Shown here piece after piece: positions 17,976 to 26,042 of a stretch of DNA of 64,000 bases. The stretch is taken from assembly GCA_958295935.1 (NCBI GenBank), contig OY282385.1, positions 2,273,545-2,337,544 on the forward strand, in the 5' to 3' direction. Below the pieces are notes generated by a model that saw only the letters and a program-made list of their open reading frames with translations, was not told where the DNA came from and did not search any database. The stretch comes from an uncultured Dehalococcoidia bacterium. GTDB taxonomy: Bacteria > Chloroflexota > Dehalococcoidia > Lucifugimonadales > Lucifugimonadaceae. Each line of letters begins with the position of its first letter. The stretch's first letter is position 1. Both the position numbers and the translations under genes were made by a program.

Positions 17976-18485
17976 CTAGGCCCCCTCGGCGCGCGCCGCC
18001 GCTATAGCCGCCGCGCCCAACTTCCGCACGTCCTCCGGAGGCGCCGCCGAAGGGCTGGCCCCCGCGTACGCCGCGCAAGCAGACGACAACTCCTCACGTG
18101 TGAACCACCTCCAGCCCAATGGAGGGCAAACCGGCTCACGCCGCGGCGCAGCGAAGTAGACGAAATCTATGTGCTGGTGCTCGCCATCCCCGTCGTCCGG
18201 TATGTCCTCGATCAAAATGGTGTACGGCGCATCCACCTGCTCCAGGTTCCCGATCGGCAAACGGGGCCGCGTGGGCACAACTTCCACCTCCAGACCCGTC
18301 TCCTCCAAAGTCTCACGCAATGCAGTCTGAACCGGGTCCTCGTTGGGCTCTACGTGCCCCCCGGGAGGAAGCCAGGCCTGTAGCTTGCGGTGCCAGTGCA
18401 GCAGAACCGCATCCCGGTACACCACGAACGCAGTAGCTACGAAATGCCTGCGAAGCGCCTGTCCCATTCCCATGACGTCCTGCAA
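17976..18485 (-). CDS. NUDIX hydrolase
   Basis: A 169-residue protein with an intact Nudix box: GGHVEPNEDPVQ, then TALRETLEETGLEV, matching GX5EX7REUXEEXGU. The box lies at about residues 42-66. The family hydrolyses nucleoside diphosphates linked to another moiety; substrate unknown. The segment HIDFVYFAAPRR and WRWFTREEL is typical of MutT-like or phosphohydrolase members. It is convergent with the D-threonine-aldolase-like gene, and the only gene-sized gap upstream of it (18486-19160) contains remnants and a large hairpin. Confidence 0.85.
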   Translation of the reverse strand: MQDVMGMGQALRRHFVATAFVVYRDAVLLHWHRKLQAWLPPGGHVEPNEDPVQTALRETLEETGLEVEVVPTRPRLPIGNLEQVDAPYTILIEDIPDDGDGEHQHIDFVYFAAPRREPVCPPLGWRWFTREELSSACAAYAGASPSAAPPEDVRKLGAAAIAAARAEGA

Positions 18486-18815
18486 TCCCCTGTCTGGGTT
18501 GCCATACTGCGATGGCCTGCCGCACGCAATCGCTCGGGTTTCAGATCCGCCTACCCAATCATCTCGATCCTATAATCACACTTCAGACAATCCCCCAACC
18601 TCACCCCTGCCGTCGCATTCCGGCGTAGGGCAAGGTACCCGCCCATCCCATGCCGGCCACTTCCTCAGCCTGGTGCATCATCCGGTGCGGCAGGCATTGT
18701 CATCGGACTCATCCACTGCGTCCACGGCTGCGCCCAACTGCCAGGTCGCTTCCCCGTCGGACCGGCGCATCTACGCCGCGTGCAATTCCCCGCCCTTCTT
18801 GAAAACCCTCTGAAC

Positions 18816-18866
18816 GCGTGTGGGGCCACCGGGCTGGGAGAAAGTCCCGGCCGGGTGGCCCCACGC
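18816..18866. repeat. strong inverted repeat (hairpin)
   Basis: Two arms, TGGGGCCACC-GGGCTGGGA and its near complement, pair over more than 20 bases around a loop of only a few A residues. There is no adjacent T-run on either strand. It lies in the gene-free stretch 18486-19160, about 55 bases beyond the stop of a minus-strand gene remnant. It may be a terminator without a U-tract or a regulatory RNA hairpin. Confidence 0.7.
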
Positions 18867-18923
18867 CGCCGAGGCGTACTGCCTGCGGGTACCCGTGCTT
18901 AAAGCAGAGCGCCTCCGGTTCTA

Positions 18924-19091
18924 CTATCTGACATTGTCCAACACCTCCTTGCTAAAGTCCCGCAACGGCGCAAGTTCGCCCTGCGACCGGGTGGCCTCCT
19001 CCAAGATGTGGGCCGCACCGGCACAGCCATTATATGACCAACACCGCCACTCTCTCAACCAGCCCTGCGGGGCAAGTTTGCGACCCCTGAA
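18924..19091 (-). pseudogene. possible C-terminal gene remnant
   Basis: On the minus strand an open frame from about 19091 to TAG at 18924-18926 ends in AAHILEEATRSQGELAPLR and DFSKEVLDNVR, which looks like a real acidic helical protein tail. Upstream of it the frame degenerates (Trp/Cys-rich) and is closed by TAA, and there is no good start. I do not recognise the family. A perfect TATAAT with TTGAGA 18 bases upstream lies inside it on the same strand (plus positions 19030-19059), so this stretch could also be a leader region transcribed toward the NUDIX gene. Confidence 0.3.
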
Positions 19092-19160
19092 TTAGCCGCC
19101 CAAAATCGTTTGTGATATAAGCCATATGCCCCCAACCCTCTTCGCGGGAGACCATGCCCA

Positions 19161-19841
19161 TTGGCAAGCGGCGCCGGCCGCAGACGCCGGACTCAAATCC
19201 ACTACGTACCCGGAGACGTTCCAGAAGTCGTTGTTCAACGCCTGCCTCTATATGTACGCGTACTTGCAGACTTTGAAGAACAGGATATGCAGGTAGTCAG
19301 TTCCGAAAAGCTTGGAACGCGCCTGAACATGACCCCCGCGCAGATTCGTAAAGACCTCAGCTACTTCGGACGATTCGGCAAACAGGGACGCGGATACAAC
19401 GTAAACAACCTGGTGTCAACGCTGCGCAACATCCTCGGACTAGACATCTCATGGAACGCCGCCGTCCTGGGAATGGGCAGGTTGGGCAGAGCAGTCGTCG
19501 CCTACCCAGGCTTCGAACCGGAAGGCTTCCGTGTCGTGGCCGCATTCGATAACGATGAAAGACTTACCGGCAGCGAAGTCGGAGGGCTAAGGGTCCAGGC
19601 AATGGAGGAAATACCCTCCACCGTCAAGTCCAGAAACATCAAGATCGGCATCGTCGCAGTCCCCGCAGACTCGGCCCAATCGGTAATCGACGCTTTGGTC
19701 AAAGCAGGAGTGCGCTCTGTACTCAACTACGCCCCGCTCTCACCCAAAGTGCCCTCAAGCGTAAAAGTCAGGAGCGTAGACCCCGTGCTCGCCCTACAGT
19801 CTATGACCTACTACCTCAAAAACCCCGCGGACGTTCACTAG
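19161..19841 (+). CDS. rex: redox-sensing transcriptional repressor Rex
   Basis: Rex (226 residues) binds DNA when NADH/NAD+ is low and releases it when NADH binds. The N-terminal winged helix is clear (PEVVVQRLPLYVRVL, LGTRLNMTPAQIRKDLSYFG, then FGKQGRGYNV), followed by the Rossmann NAD site with AAVLGMGRLGRAV and VVAAFDNDERLTG. The C-terminal swapped helix ends the protein. The start is taken as TTG 19161; the ATG at 19154 is in another frame. About 50 bases upstream TTTGTGATATAAG contains one Rex-like half-site (TTGTGA), too little to call an operator. Confidence 0.95.
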   Translation: MASGAGRRRRTQIHYVPGDVPEVVVQRLPLYVRVLADFEEQDMQVVSSEKLGTRLNMTPAQIRKDLSYFGRFGKQGRGYNVNNLVSTLRNILGLDISWNAAVLGMGRLGRAVVAYPGFEPEGFRVVAAFDNDERLTGSEVGGLRVQAMEEIPSTVKSRNIKIGIVAVPADSAQSVIDALVKAGVRSVLNYAPLSPKVPSSVKVRSVDPVLALQSMTYYLKNPADVH

Positions 19842-20160
19842 GAACTATCCGAAAACGCCTCCCCCGCCCAGCCCTTGGGTAACCCGGCCCGCCTGCACTA
19901 AGAGCAAGACGGCTGAGCCCCGCGAGCCTCCCGTCCGGACATTTTCACGTCGCTCGCCCACGTCCCCCTGCCCGCGCCGCATACCAAGATCATCGCCCTG
20001 GCCTCGCCCCCGCCCTCGTCGCACTCCTGCCAAAGACGTACCGCAAGGGCTGCAACCTCGCCTCCCCAATGCGCCGCGTCCGCGCCTTCACGCGGCATCG
20101 TAGTCCATCGCTTACGCAAAAACCCTCATCCAGTCGTCAGGATGACAGGATCAAGCGAAA
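19842..20160. other. gene-free stretch between rex and the rnpB terminator
   Basis: About 320 bases with no convincing gene. An open frame on the minus strand (19898-20119) has no homologue I recognise and a Gly/Arg-rich composition expected by chance at this GC content. Confidence 0.5.
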
Positions 20161-20190
20161 AGGGGCGCCCCGACACGTCGGGCCGCCCCT
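20157..20190 (-). terminator. rho-independent terminator of rnpB
   Basis: On the minus strand, right after the RNase P RNA, GGGGCGGCCCGAC pairs with GTCGGGGCGCCCC around a two-base loop and is followed by TTTTCG. The long GC stem and U-run make this a confident intrinsic terminator. Confidence 0.85.
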
Positions 20191-20597
20191 ACCAGGCAGA
20201 CTATAAGCCGAGTTCTGTGCCATGAGTCAGCAGAGTTTACAGCCTGATCGACCTTCTTCCTCACACCGACCCAGGGTGGCGGCCATCCATCTGGTCCCGA
20301 TGTTGCCACCGGGATCTAGCGGCCAACCCGGGAGCTGTCCGGGCCTCGTCATAGCCCCCCTATTTGGCCTTGCACCGGGCGGGGTTTGCACTGCCCCGGC
20401 CGTTACCGGACGGGCGGTGAGCTCTTACCTCGCCATTTCAACCTTATCTCAACGAAAGAATCGCCAAGACGGTGTGTTTCTGTTGCACTTTCCGTCGGGT
20501 CGCCCCGCCCCGCTGTTAGCGGGCGCCCTGGCCCGAAGGTGCTCGGACTTTCCTCCCCCCGCTACACGCAGGAGGCGGCCGCCCATTCGCCTGGATG
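20191..20597 (-). ncRNA. rnpB: RNase P RNA, class A
   Basis: Read on the minus strand the sequence has the universal RNase P blocks: GAGGAAAGTCCGAGC near the 5' end (plus about 20539-20553), AAGAGCTCACCGCCCGTC in the middle, and the 3' block ACAGAACTCGGCTTATAG (plus 20202-20219). Helix P1 can be closed by CCAGGC at the 5' end (about 20591-20596) with GCCTGG at the 3' end (about 20191-20196), which sets the ends to within a few bases. About 405 nt. This ribozyme cuts the 5' leader from tRNA precursors. It lies downstream of the zinc-ribbon and recombinase genes on the same strand. Confidence 0.95.
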
Positions 20598-20686
20598 GAA
20601 TGGATGATAGCAAAGAAGCCGGCGCCTCCGACGTGCAGCTTCCTCGCTCAGCAGGCTACCCTGATGCCTGAGTTGGCCCGACGCAT

Positions 20687-22081
20687 CTAGAACTCGACGC
20701 GCGGATAAACCTCTACACCCTCTAAACCTACCGACACGTGCTCGACAAGTTGGCCAATCGCCTCACGACCGGTGTGTACGTCATCCCCCAATGCCGCTTC
20801 CAGCAGAGCGGAACCCACCGTTGACGGAGCATACTCCGATCCGTCCGACGCCCGTTCAACCGCCAAGCGCCGCAGCGGCTGGCTCAGATCGCCAATGCCG
20901 CCATGCCCTGAAGCCACCGAGCGCACGGCTCGCATGAACTCCCGCTCCGTCGCAGCGATCCGACTCTTGCGACTGCTCGCCAACACAATCCCCGAAGAAC
21001 CCCCGGCCCCCTGAACCAACTCGCCGGAATCCGACAGACTCGATAGCTCACTTCTCACCAGATTCTCAAGATCCTCCGCGCGCCAAGAAGGATGGTCCGC
21101 AAAATCGCTCCCCCCGGGAGCAGAACGCCCAGCGCATTCGTAGTACCTGTACGTGCGGCTGACGCTCGTACCATCCTTACGCCGCCATCTGCGCTTGCGA
21201 GTAAGACCGAATACACCGCGACCGCAAAGCGCACAGCGAGCCACTCCTCCCAGCAAGTACGGCTCCACCGACCTCGAACGCCTGACCGGCTTGCGGCTCT
21301 CCAGGATGCGCTGCACCCTCCTGAAAGTCTTACGGCTCACCAGCGGCTCATGGCGGCCCGAAATGCGAACGCCATAGCGCGTGTAAGTCCCCACGTAAGC
21401 ACGATTTCTGAGTACCCCCGCCACTGCAACAGGCGTCCACGGATGCCCGCCTCGCGTCCTCAACCCCTCACCGTTCAGCAAAGCCGCGATTTTGCGAAGC
21501 CCAACGCCCCCTGTGCCGGCAGACCCGTCCCCCGGCTCAGGCCCGGCGTAGGCGTCGAAGATCCGGCGAACGACCGCCGCCTCCCCCTCCACAACCTCCA
21601 GCTCACCGTCCAGCCGGCCCCAATAGCCGTAGGGCGTGCGCCCAAGCACCTCCCCGCGAGACGCCTTGGCAAGTATCGCGTCTCGAATACGACGCTGCGA
21701 TTGCGCCGACCGGCCTTTCAGACTCAACCGGTCCAGCCCATTCTGCAAAGGATCTGGCAGATCGGACTGAAAGCAACGCACTTCGGCGCCAACCGAACCC
21801 AGATCGAGCAGACGCCCTACGAGGGTTTCCAGATCGTCCGAAATATGAGAAGTATCCGGAATCAGCACCAATGCCGGAAGGCCGTCAGGCCCGCTGAAGC
21901 TCTCTCTCACTTGTGCGTACAGGCCATCCGCATCGCTGTCAGTAAAGATGTCGATCAACCGGTGGCCGTTCATCCGGCAGTGAAGGCGAATCGCCTCCTC
22001 ATGGTAGGCCCCCGAAGAAGGAGACCCGCCCGACCTTGAACTGCCAGGCGGCGGGGATAGATAGAGTCCTATCGCCCGCAT
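20687..22081 (-). CDS. large serine recombinase-like protein with degenerate catalytic domain
   Basis: A 464-residue protein with the domain order of large serine recombinases. The middle Recombinase domain is clear (GRTPYGYWGRL, then GLRKIAALLNGEGLRTRG, then WTPVAVAGVLRNRAYVGTY), followed by a zinc ribbon (CALCGRGVFG ... YYEC) and a helical tail. The N-terminal resolvase domain (about 1-130) is weak: the usual YxRVS with catalytic Ser appears as YLSPPPG, and the DRLSR region appears as PDTSHISDD, so the key arginines are missing. It is probably not an active integrase and may be domesticated as a DNA-binding protein. It starts three bases after the zinc-ribbon gene stop and sits directly upstream of rnpB, with no attachment site or phage genes nearby. 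Confidence 0.8.
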   Translation of the reverse strand: MRAIGLYLSPPPGSSRSGGSPSSGAYHEEAIRLHCRMNGHRLIDIFTDSDADGLYAQVRESFSGPDGLPALVLIPDTSHISDDLETLVGRLLDLGSVGAEVRCFQSDLPDPLQNGLDRLSLKGRSAQSQRRIRDAILAKASRGEVLGRTPYGYWGRLDGELEVVEGEAAVVRRIFDAYAGPEPGDGSAGTGGVGLRKIAALLNGEGLRTRGGHPWTPVAVAGVLRNRAYVGTYTRYGVRISGRHEPLVSRKTFRRVQRILESRKPVRRSRSVEPYLLGGVARCALCGRGVFGLTRKRRWRRKDGTSVSRTYRYYECAGRSAPGGSDFADHPSWRAEDLENLVRSELSSLSDSGELVQGAGGSSGIVLASSRKSRIAATEREFMRAVRSVASGHGGIGDLSQPLRRLAVERASDGSEYAPSTVGSALLEAALGDDVHTGREAIGQLVEHVSVGLEGVEVYPRVEF

Positions 22082-22084
22082 GAG

Positions 22085-22786
22085 TTATTCTCCTAGGAGT
22101 ATCCTGCTGCAACTGCTACAAGAAACCAGTCCCCTCGCCGTACGGATGCGAGATAGCTCGCGCAGCGGAAGCTTCACGCGGCACCCTTGGCACACGCCCC
22201 TCTCCACCCGTACGACGGCAATACCGCCCTTGCGCACAAGCAGAGAGTTGTAAAGTGAGAGATCCTCCGCCGGTATGCTAGACGCCGCGGCCTGACGTTC
22301 CTTGTCCATAGCCATGCACTGTAGCCCCAAACGCCTCTGCTCACGCCTGAGCTGCAGCTCAGACTTCGACCATGACCGCTCGGCATCTTCAAGCTCCGCT
22401 TGCCGCACCTCGCGAGCCTCACGCGCCTCTTCAGCTGCCAGCTGCGACGGATCGATTGCCTCCTCGATCTGCGACAATTCCCGCTTCGCGCTAGCATGTT
22501 CAGTCTCGATAGCAGTGAGTTCACGCACGTTGGTTATTGCACCGCTGTACAGACGCTCCTCCAACGCCGCGAGCCTCTCGCGAAGCAATGCCGATTCCGA
22601 TTCCAGCTTGGCAGACTCCAGACGAGCCTCAAGCTCGCCGATGCGCGCCTTCTCCGCATGCTCCCGAAGACTTGGCAACCCGCCCTCGGATTTCAAATTC
22701 GACGAAACCTTGTGGTACTTTAGCCGAAGGGTAGCCAGCTCCTTGTCAGTTGCTTGGAGTTCTAGAAGTATCCTTGCTGAGTTCAA
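22085..22786 (-). CDS. coiled-coil zinc-ribbon protein (CT398/DUF164-like)
   Basis: A 233-residue protein made of a long antiparallel coiled coil (about residues 1-170, for example ERLAALEERLYSG and AEEAREAREVRQAELEDAE) and a C-terminal zinc ribbon with CQGCRVKLP and CSSCSRILLGE. This architecture matches the zf-RING_7/CT398 family, of unclear role in nucleic-acid or protein-complex metabolism. The motif SLYNSLLVRKGGIAV is typical. It is the first gene of a minus-strand group with the recombinase and rnpB, and is divergent from pyk. Confidence 0.88.
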   Translation of the reverse strand: MNSARILLELQATDKELATLRLKYHKVSSNLKSEGGLPSLREHAEKARIGELEARLESAKLESESALLRERLAALEERLYSGAITNVRELTAIETEHASAKRELSQIEEAIDPSQLAAEEAREAREVRQAELEDAERSWSKSELQLRREQRRLGLQCMAMDKERQAAASSIPAEDLSLYNSLLVRKGGIAVVRVERGVCQGCRVKLPLRELSRIRTARGLVSCSSCSRILLGE

Positions 22787-22977
22787 GCAGTCCCGCTCCC
22801 CGGTGTTTCGATTAACCTTGCAGCCAGCGCGCGCCGCAACTGCCGCGCAATGCTAACGTTAACAAACCGAAACGTCAAAACAGTGACCCGAAATACGCCA
22901 AAGGCAGCCAGAATGTAAATTGTGCCAACCCGACAGCGGCCTGTTCCCAACCGCGCACCGCCAGAGCAACGCCAGCT

Positions 22978-24477
22978 ATGACACAGCAAGAAGAACGCCG
23001 ATACGACTACCACCTGCCCGATTACGTGCTGCACAGACCCCGCACCCGCATTGTATGCACCGTGGGACCTGCAACGGAATCGGTAGCAACCATCTGTGAC
23101 CTCATTCGTGCAGGAATGTCCGTTGCCAGGCTCAACCTGTCCCACGGAACCGCAGAGGATCACCTCCAATACCTGGAAAATATACGGCGCGCCGCTGAAA
23201 TCATGGACGTGCCCATTGGAGTGCTCGCAGACCTGCCAGGGCCTAAATACCGCACAGGGGACTCCGGAGGTGCAAACATACGCTTGGAGACCGGTCAAAA
23301 CTTCACCTTGACCGCAGAGCGGGCGCCCTCCACAAACCAAAAAGCCGCCGTATGGCCCGCCGGCCTGCACCGAGACATAGTCGCCGGATCCCGCGTAATC
23401 GTCGACGAGGGCGCCATCGAGTTGGATGTACAACAGGTGGAAGGTCGCGAAATACATTGCAAAGTGGCCGCAGGCGGAATACTACAATCCAGAAAGGCCG
23501 TCACAGCCCCGGGCCACACATCCACCCTCGACTACTTCACCGACGAAACTAACAGCGCACTCAACTTCGCCATGGAAGCCGGAGTCGAGTTCATAGGCCT
23601 CTCATACGTGCGCAACCGGGAAGATATAAGGAGAGTTCGGGAACGGCTGTCGAAAAGCCCCGACAAACTCCAGTTGATCGCGAAGATCGAGGTCGCTGAG
23701 GCAGTCCGAAACCTGCGCTCCATTCTGCATGAGGTGGACGGCGTCATGGTCGCAAGAGGCGACCTGGGCGTGGAACTCCCCATCGAAAACGTGCCCGGTT
23801 TGCAGAGGCGTATAGTGCGGATGGCAAATGAAGCAGGAAAGGTCGTAATCGTCGCAACACAGATGCTTGAGTCCATGATCGAATCACCCCATCCCACACG
23901 CGCAGAAGCGTCCGACGTCTACAACGCCATCCAGGAAGGGGCGGACGCCATCATGCTCTCAGGCGAAACCTCCATTGGAAGATACCCCGCTAGAACAGTC
24001 GAGTACATGGCGCAGATCGCCCGCAGAGCCGAAGTGGAAATGGACTTCGAAGGATTCCTGCAGGGCCGACGTGACGCCCTCCTGGAACAAGGGCAGAGCG
24101 TGGACGACGCCATCGCATACAGTGCAGTGCGCACCGCATCCATCTTGGATGCCTCCGTCATCCTCGCTTTCACCGAGTCCGGAAGCACCGCAGCCAGAGT
24201 CGCTTCCTTCCGTCCCTACGCTCCGCTAATGGCAGTCGTTCGAGACCCCGACGCCAGACCCAGGCTATCCCTCCGATGGGGAGTCATCGCCGTGAACGCA
24301 CCGAAACTCATGTGGGTGCAGGAAATATTCCTCGAAGGATCCAGAGCCGCTCTCGAAAGCGGATTCTCCTCCGACGGTGACCTCGCCGTCGTTGTTGCAG
24401 GTATGCCCATCGGTGTACCCGGCAATACCAACATGCTAAGAGTGGTACGAATCCCCGAACCCAAACGCAGATTCTGA
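22978..24477 (+). CDS. pyk: pyruvate kinase
   Basis: Pyk (499 residues) makes ATP and pyruvate from phosphoenolpyruvate and ADP. Visible blocks are RTRIVCTVGPATES, MSVARLNLSHGTAEDH, VLADLPGPKYRTG, LIAKIEVAEAVRNL with the catalytic Lys, VMVARGDLGVELP, and VATQMLESMIESPHPTRAE followed by DAIMLSGETSIGRYP. The B domain lies at about 75-185 and the C-terminal domain from about 370. Length is slightly over the usual 470-480. It is divergent from the zinc-ribbon gene and convergent with the DUF4129 gene. Confidence 0.96.
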   Translation: MTQQEERRYDYHLPDYVLHRPRTRIVCTVGPATESVATICDLIRAGMSVARLNLSHGTAEDHLQYLENIRRAAEIMDVPIGVLADLPGPKYRTGDSGGANIRLETGQNFTLTAERAPSTNQKAAVWPAGLHRDIVAGSRVIVDEGAIELDVQQVEGREIHCKVAAGGILQSRKAVTAPGHTSTLDYFTDETNSALNFAMEAGVEFIGLSYVRNREDIRRVRERLSKSPDKLQLIAKIEVAEAVRNLRSILHEVDGVMVARGDLGVELPIENVPGLQRRIVRMANEAGKVVIVATQMLESMIESPHPTRAEASDVYNAIQEGADAIMLSGETSIGRYPARTVEYMAQIARRAEVEMDFEGFLQGRRDALLEQGQSVDDAIAYSAVRTASILDASVILAFTESGSTAARVASFRPYAPLMAVVRDPDARPRLSLRWGVIAVNAPKLMWVQEIFLEGSRAALESGFSSDGDLAVVVAGMPIGVPGNTNMLRVVRIPEPKRRF

Positions 24478-24623
24478 TCCCCCCGGCGCTTCAAAGAACA
24501 TCCTTCAGCCTCGCCGCCGCGCCCGACGACGCGTAGTAGAACCTGAAAACCCAACGTGAAGTCGCCCAGCGAACCCGGAGAACCGCGATCCCCACAATCC
24601 CCCATCCCTTTACAGCCCCGTCT

Positions 24624-26042
24624 TCATCCCGCTTGGGAGGGGTCTCTGAACTCCGCCAATTCGCTCCGTAGAGTCTCTATCGTCGACCGGCCCGCTGCCA
24701 CGTGACCGTAGCACGCAGCGTTGAATATCTCCGTAACTAGCCCCACACGGGCCCCCGGCAGCGCAGCCTCCATCGACGACACGCGCTCACTCGGCGTGAG
24801 GTTCGGGATAAAAGCCATACCCCGCGCCATGGCAGCCGCCAGATAATCGAAATACAGAACAAACGCCTCCGCTATGCCCACTTCGTTCTTGGGATAGCGC
24901 CAACTCTTGGTCTCCTCACGCCGCTTCGTGAACCATGACGGCAACATCCCTGACAGAAGCCTCAGCAAGTCCCCGGCCGCGTCAGGGTCCTCCTGGATAG
25001 ATTCCCGATCCTCATCCACCAACTTCCCGCGCCGAGACGTTAACCTCCGGTAAGCCAGAGCCAGAACCAGGAAGATGCCGATGATCAGGATCACCAGGAG
25101 CGGGTACTGGATGATGTTGAAGATCGTCTCGAATAGCTGACTGTCGCCAGCGCTCTGAGCGGCTTCGGGAATGCCCTCCGGCGGGCCGCCCCCCAATTCC
25201 TGACGCTGAGGTTCCTCTTCAGTCCCAAAAACGCTCTTGAGCCAGTTGAATATCGCCGCAAGGGCATTTACCAAAAGCTCCAGCGGAATACGCAACACCC
25301 ACAACAGCCCGTCCACCAGCAAACCCCAGCCCCTGAACAGCAACCGCACTCCCCCCACTCCGTAGATCCCCCCAAGCAGACCCAACGCAAGCCCCAGACC
25401 GATCACTACCAGCACCGCGGCCCCAATGATTCGGGCCCAGGAAACATCCTTGCCGCCAACGCCGCGGTCGGGAAGACGCGCCACCGCCATTCCTGCCAGG
25501 CACGACGCGAAGAACGGGACCAGAAGAACCTGAATGCCCGTGTCGCGGGACACGATCTGCTCGGCAATCACCGCAGACGCCGTTAACGCTATGCCTAGCT
25601 TGAAAGTCCCTTTCAGCCGCTCACCGGCAAAATCATCCGCCACGATCCCCAGAGCGCGGCGCCACACGATCACCCCGGTTATCAGAGAAACCACCGCTCC
25701 CACCGCTGCCCTCGCCTCCAGGTCCGCCCCGGCAAGTTTTACGGCCCAACCCAGATCGAAGCCGCGCTCCGTATAGAAATTGCCCCCGGCCACTAGCAGG
25801 TAGACCGCCGCAAAACCCACGACACCCTCCATGATGGCCAGAGTACCCGTCCCGCCGCGCAATCCCATCACCACCCAGCCCGTGAACATACCCGCAGCGT
25901 AGAACGCAAAGAGACTCAGCCAGGGAAGGGGAGAGCCCTCGAGACCGATCACCAAGCCGATCACAGCCAGGAGCGCATAGATCCATATGCTGTCTGCAAC
26001 CGCCAGCGTCCCGAAGATGATCTTGTCCCGGTTCTTAGACAA
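24624..26042 (-). CDS. membrane protein with C-terminal DUF4129
   Basis: A protein of about 472 residues with roughly eight membrane segments (IWIYALLAVIGLVIG, then AAVLVVIGLGLALGLLGGI and others). A single late TM helix (YPLLVILIIGIFLVLALAY) precedes a cytoplasmic DUF4129-like helical domain at the C-terminus. DUF4129 proteins occur with MoxR and DUF58 proteins and, by association, with transglutaminase-like proteins. I chose TTG 26042, which has GGAGG nine bases upstream and overlaps the DUF58 stop by eight bases; the longer frame to 26237 would run deep into the DUF58 gene. Last gene of the MoxR operon. Confidence 0.8.
   Translation of the reverse strand: MSKNRDKIIFGTLAVADSIWIYALLAVIGLVIGLEGSPLPWLSLFAFYAAGMFTGWVVMGLRGGTGTLAIMEGVVGFAAVYLLVAGGNFYTERGFDLGWAVKLAGADLEARAAVGAVVSLITGVIVWRRALGIVADDFAGERLKGTFKLGIALTASAVIAEQIVSRDTGIQVLLVPFFASCLAGMAVARLPDRGVGGKDVSWARIIGAAVLVVIGLGLALGLLGGIYGVGGVRLLFRGWGLLVDGLLWVLRIPLELLVNALAAIFNWLKSVFGTEEEPQRQELGGGPPEGIPEAAQSAGDSQLFETIFNIIQYPLLVILIIGIFLVLALAYRRLTSRRGKLVDEDRESIQEDPDAAGDLLRLLSGMLPSWFTKRREETKSWRYPKNEVGIAEAFVLYFDYLAAAMARGMAFIPNLTPSERVSSMEAALPGARVGLVTEIFNAACYGHVAAGRSTIETLRSELAEFRDPSQAG

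Noticed and set aside
18816-18866. tmRNA, 6S RNA or SRP RNA
   Set aside because: The region lacks the tRNA-like ends of tmRNA, the GGUCAGGUCCGGAAGG-type SRP core and a 6S-like bubble.
19105-19125. Rex operator upstream of rex
   Set aside because: Only one half-site (TTGTGA) is present; the second half does not match.
21092-22039. 315-residue plus-strand frame over the recombinase gene
   Set aside because: Arg/Pro-rich antisense shadow; the recombinase on the other strand has clear domains.
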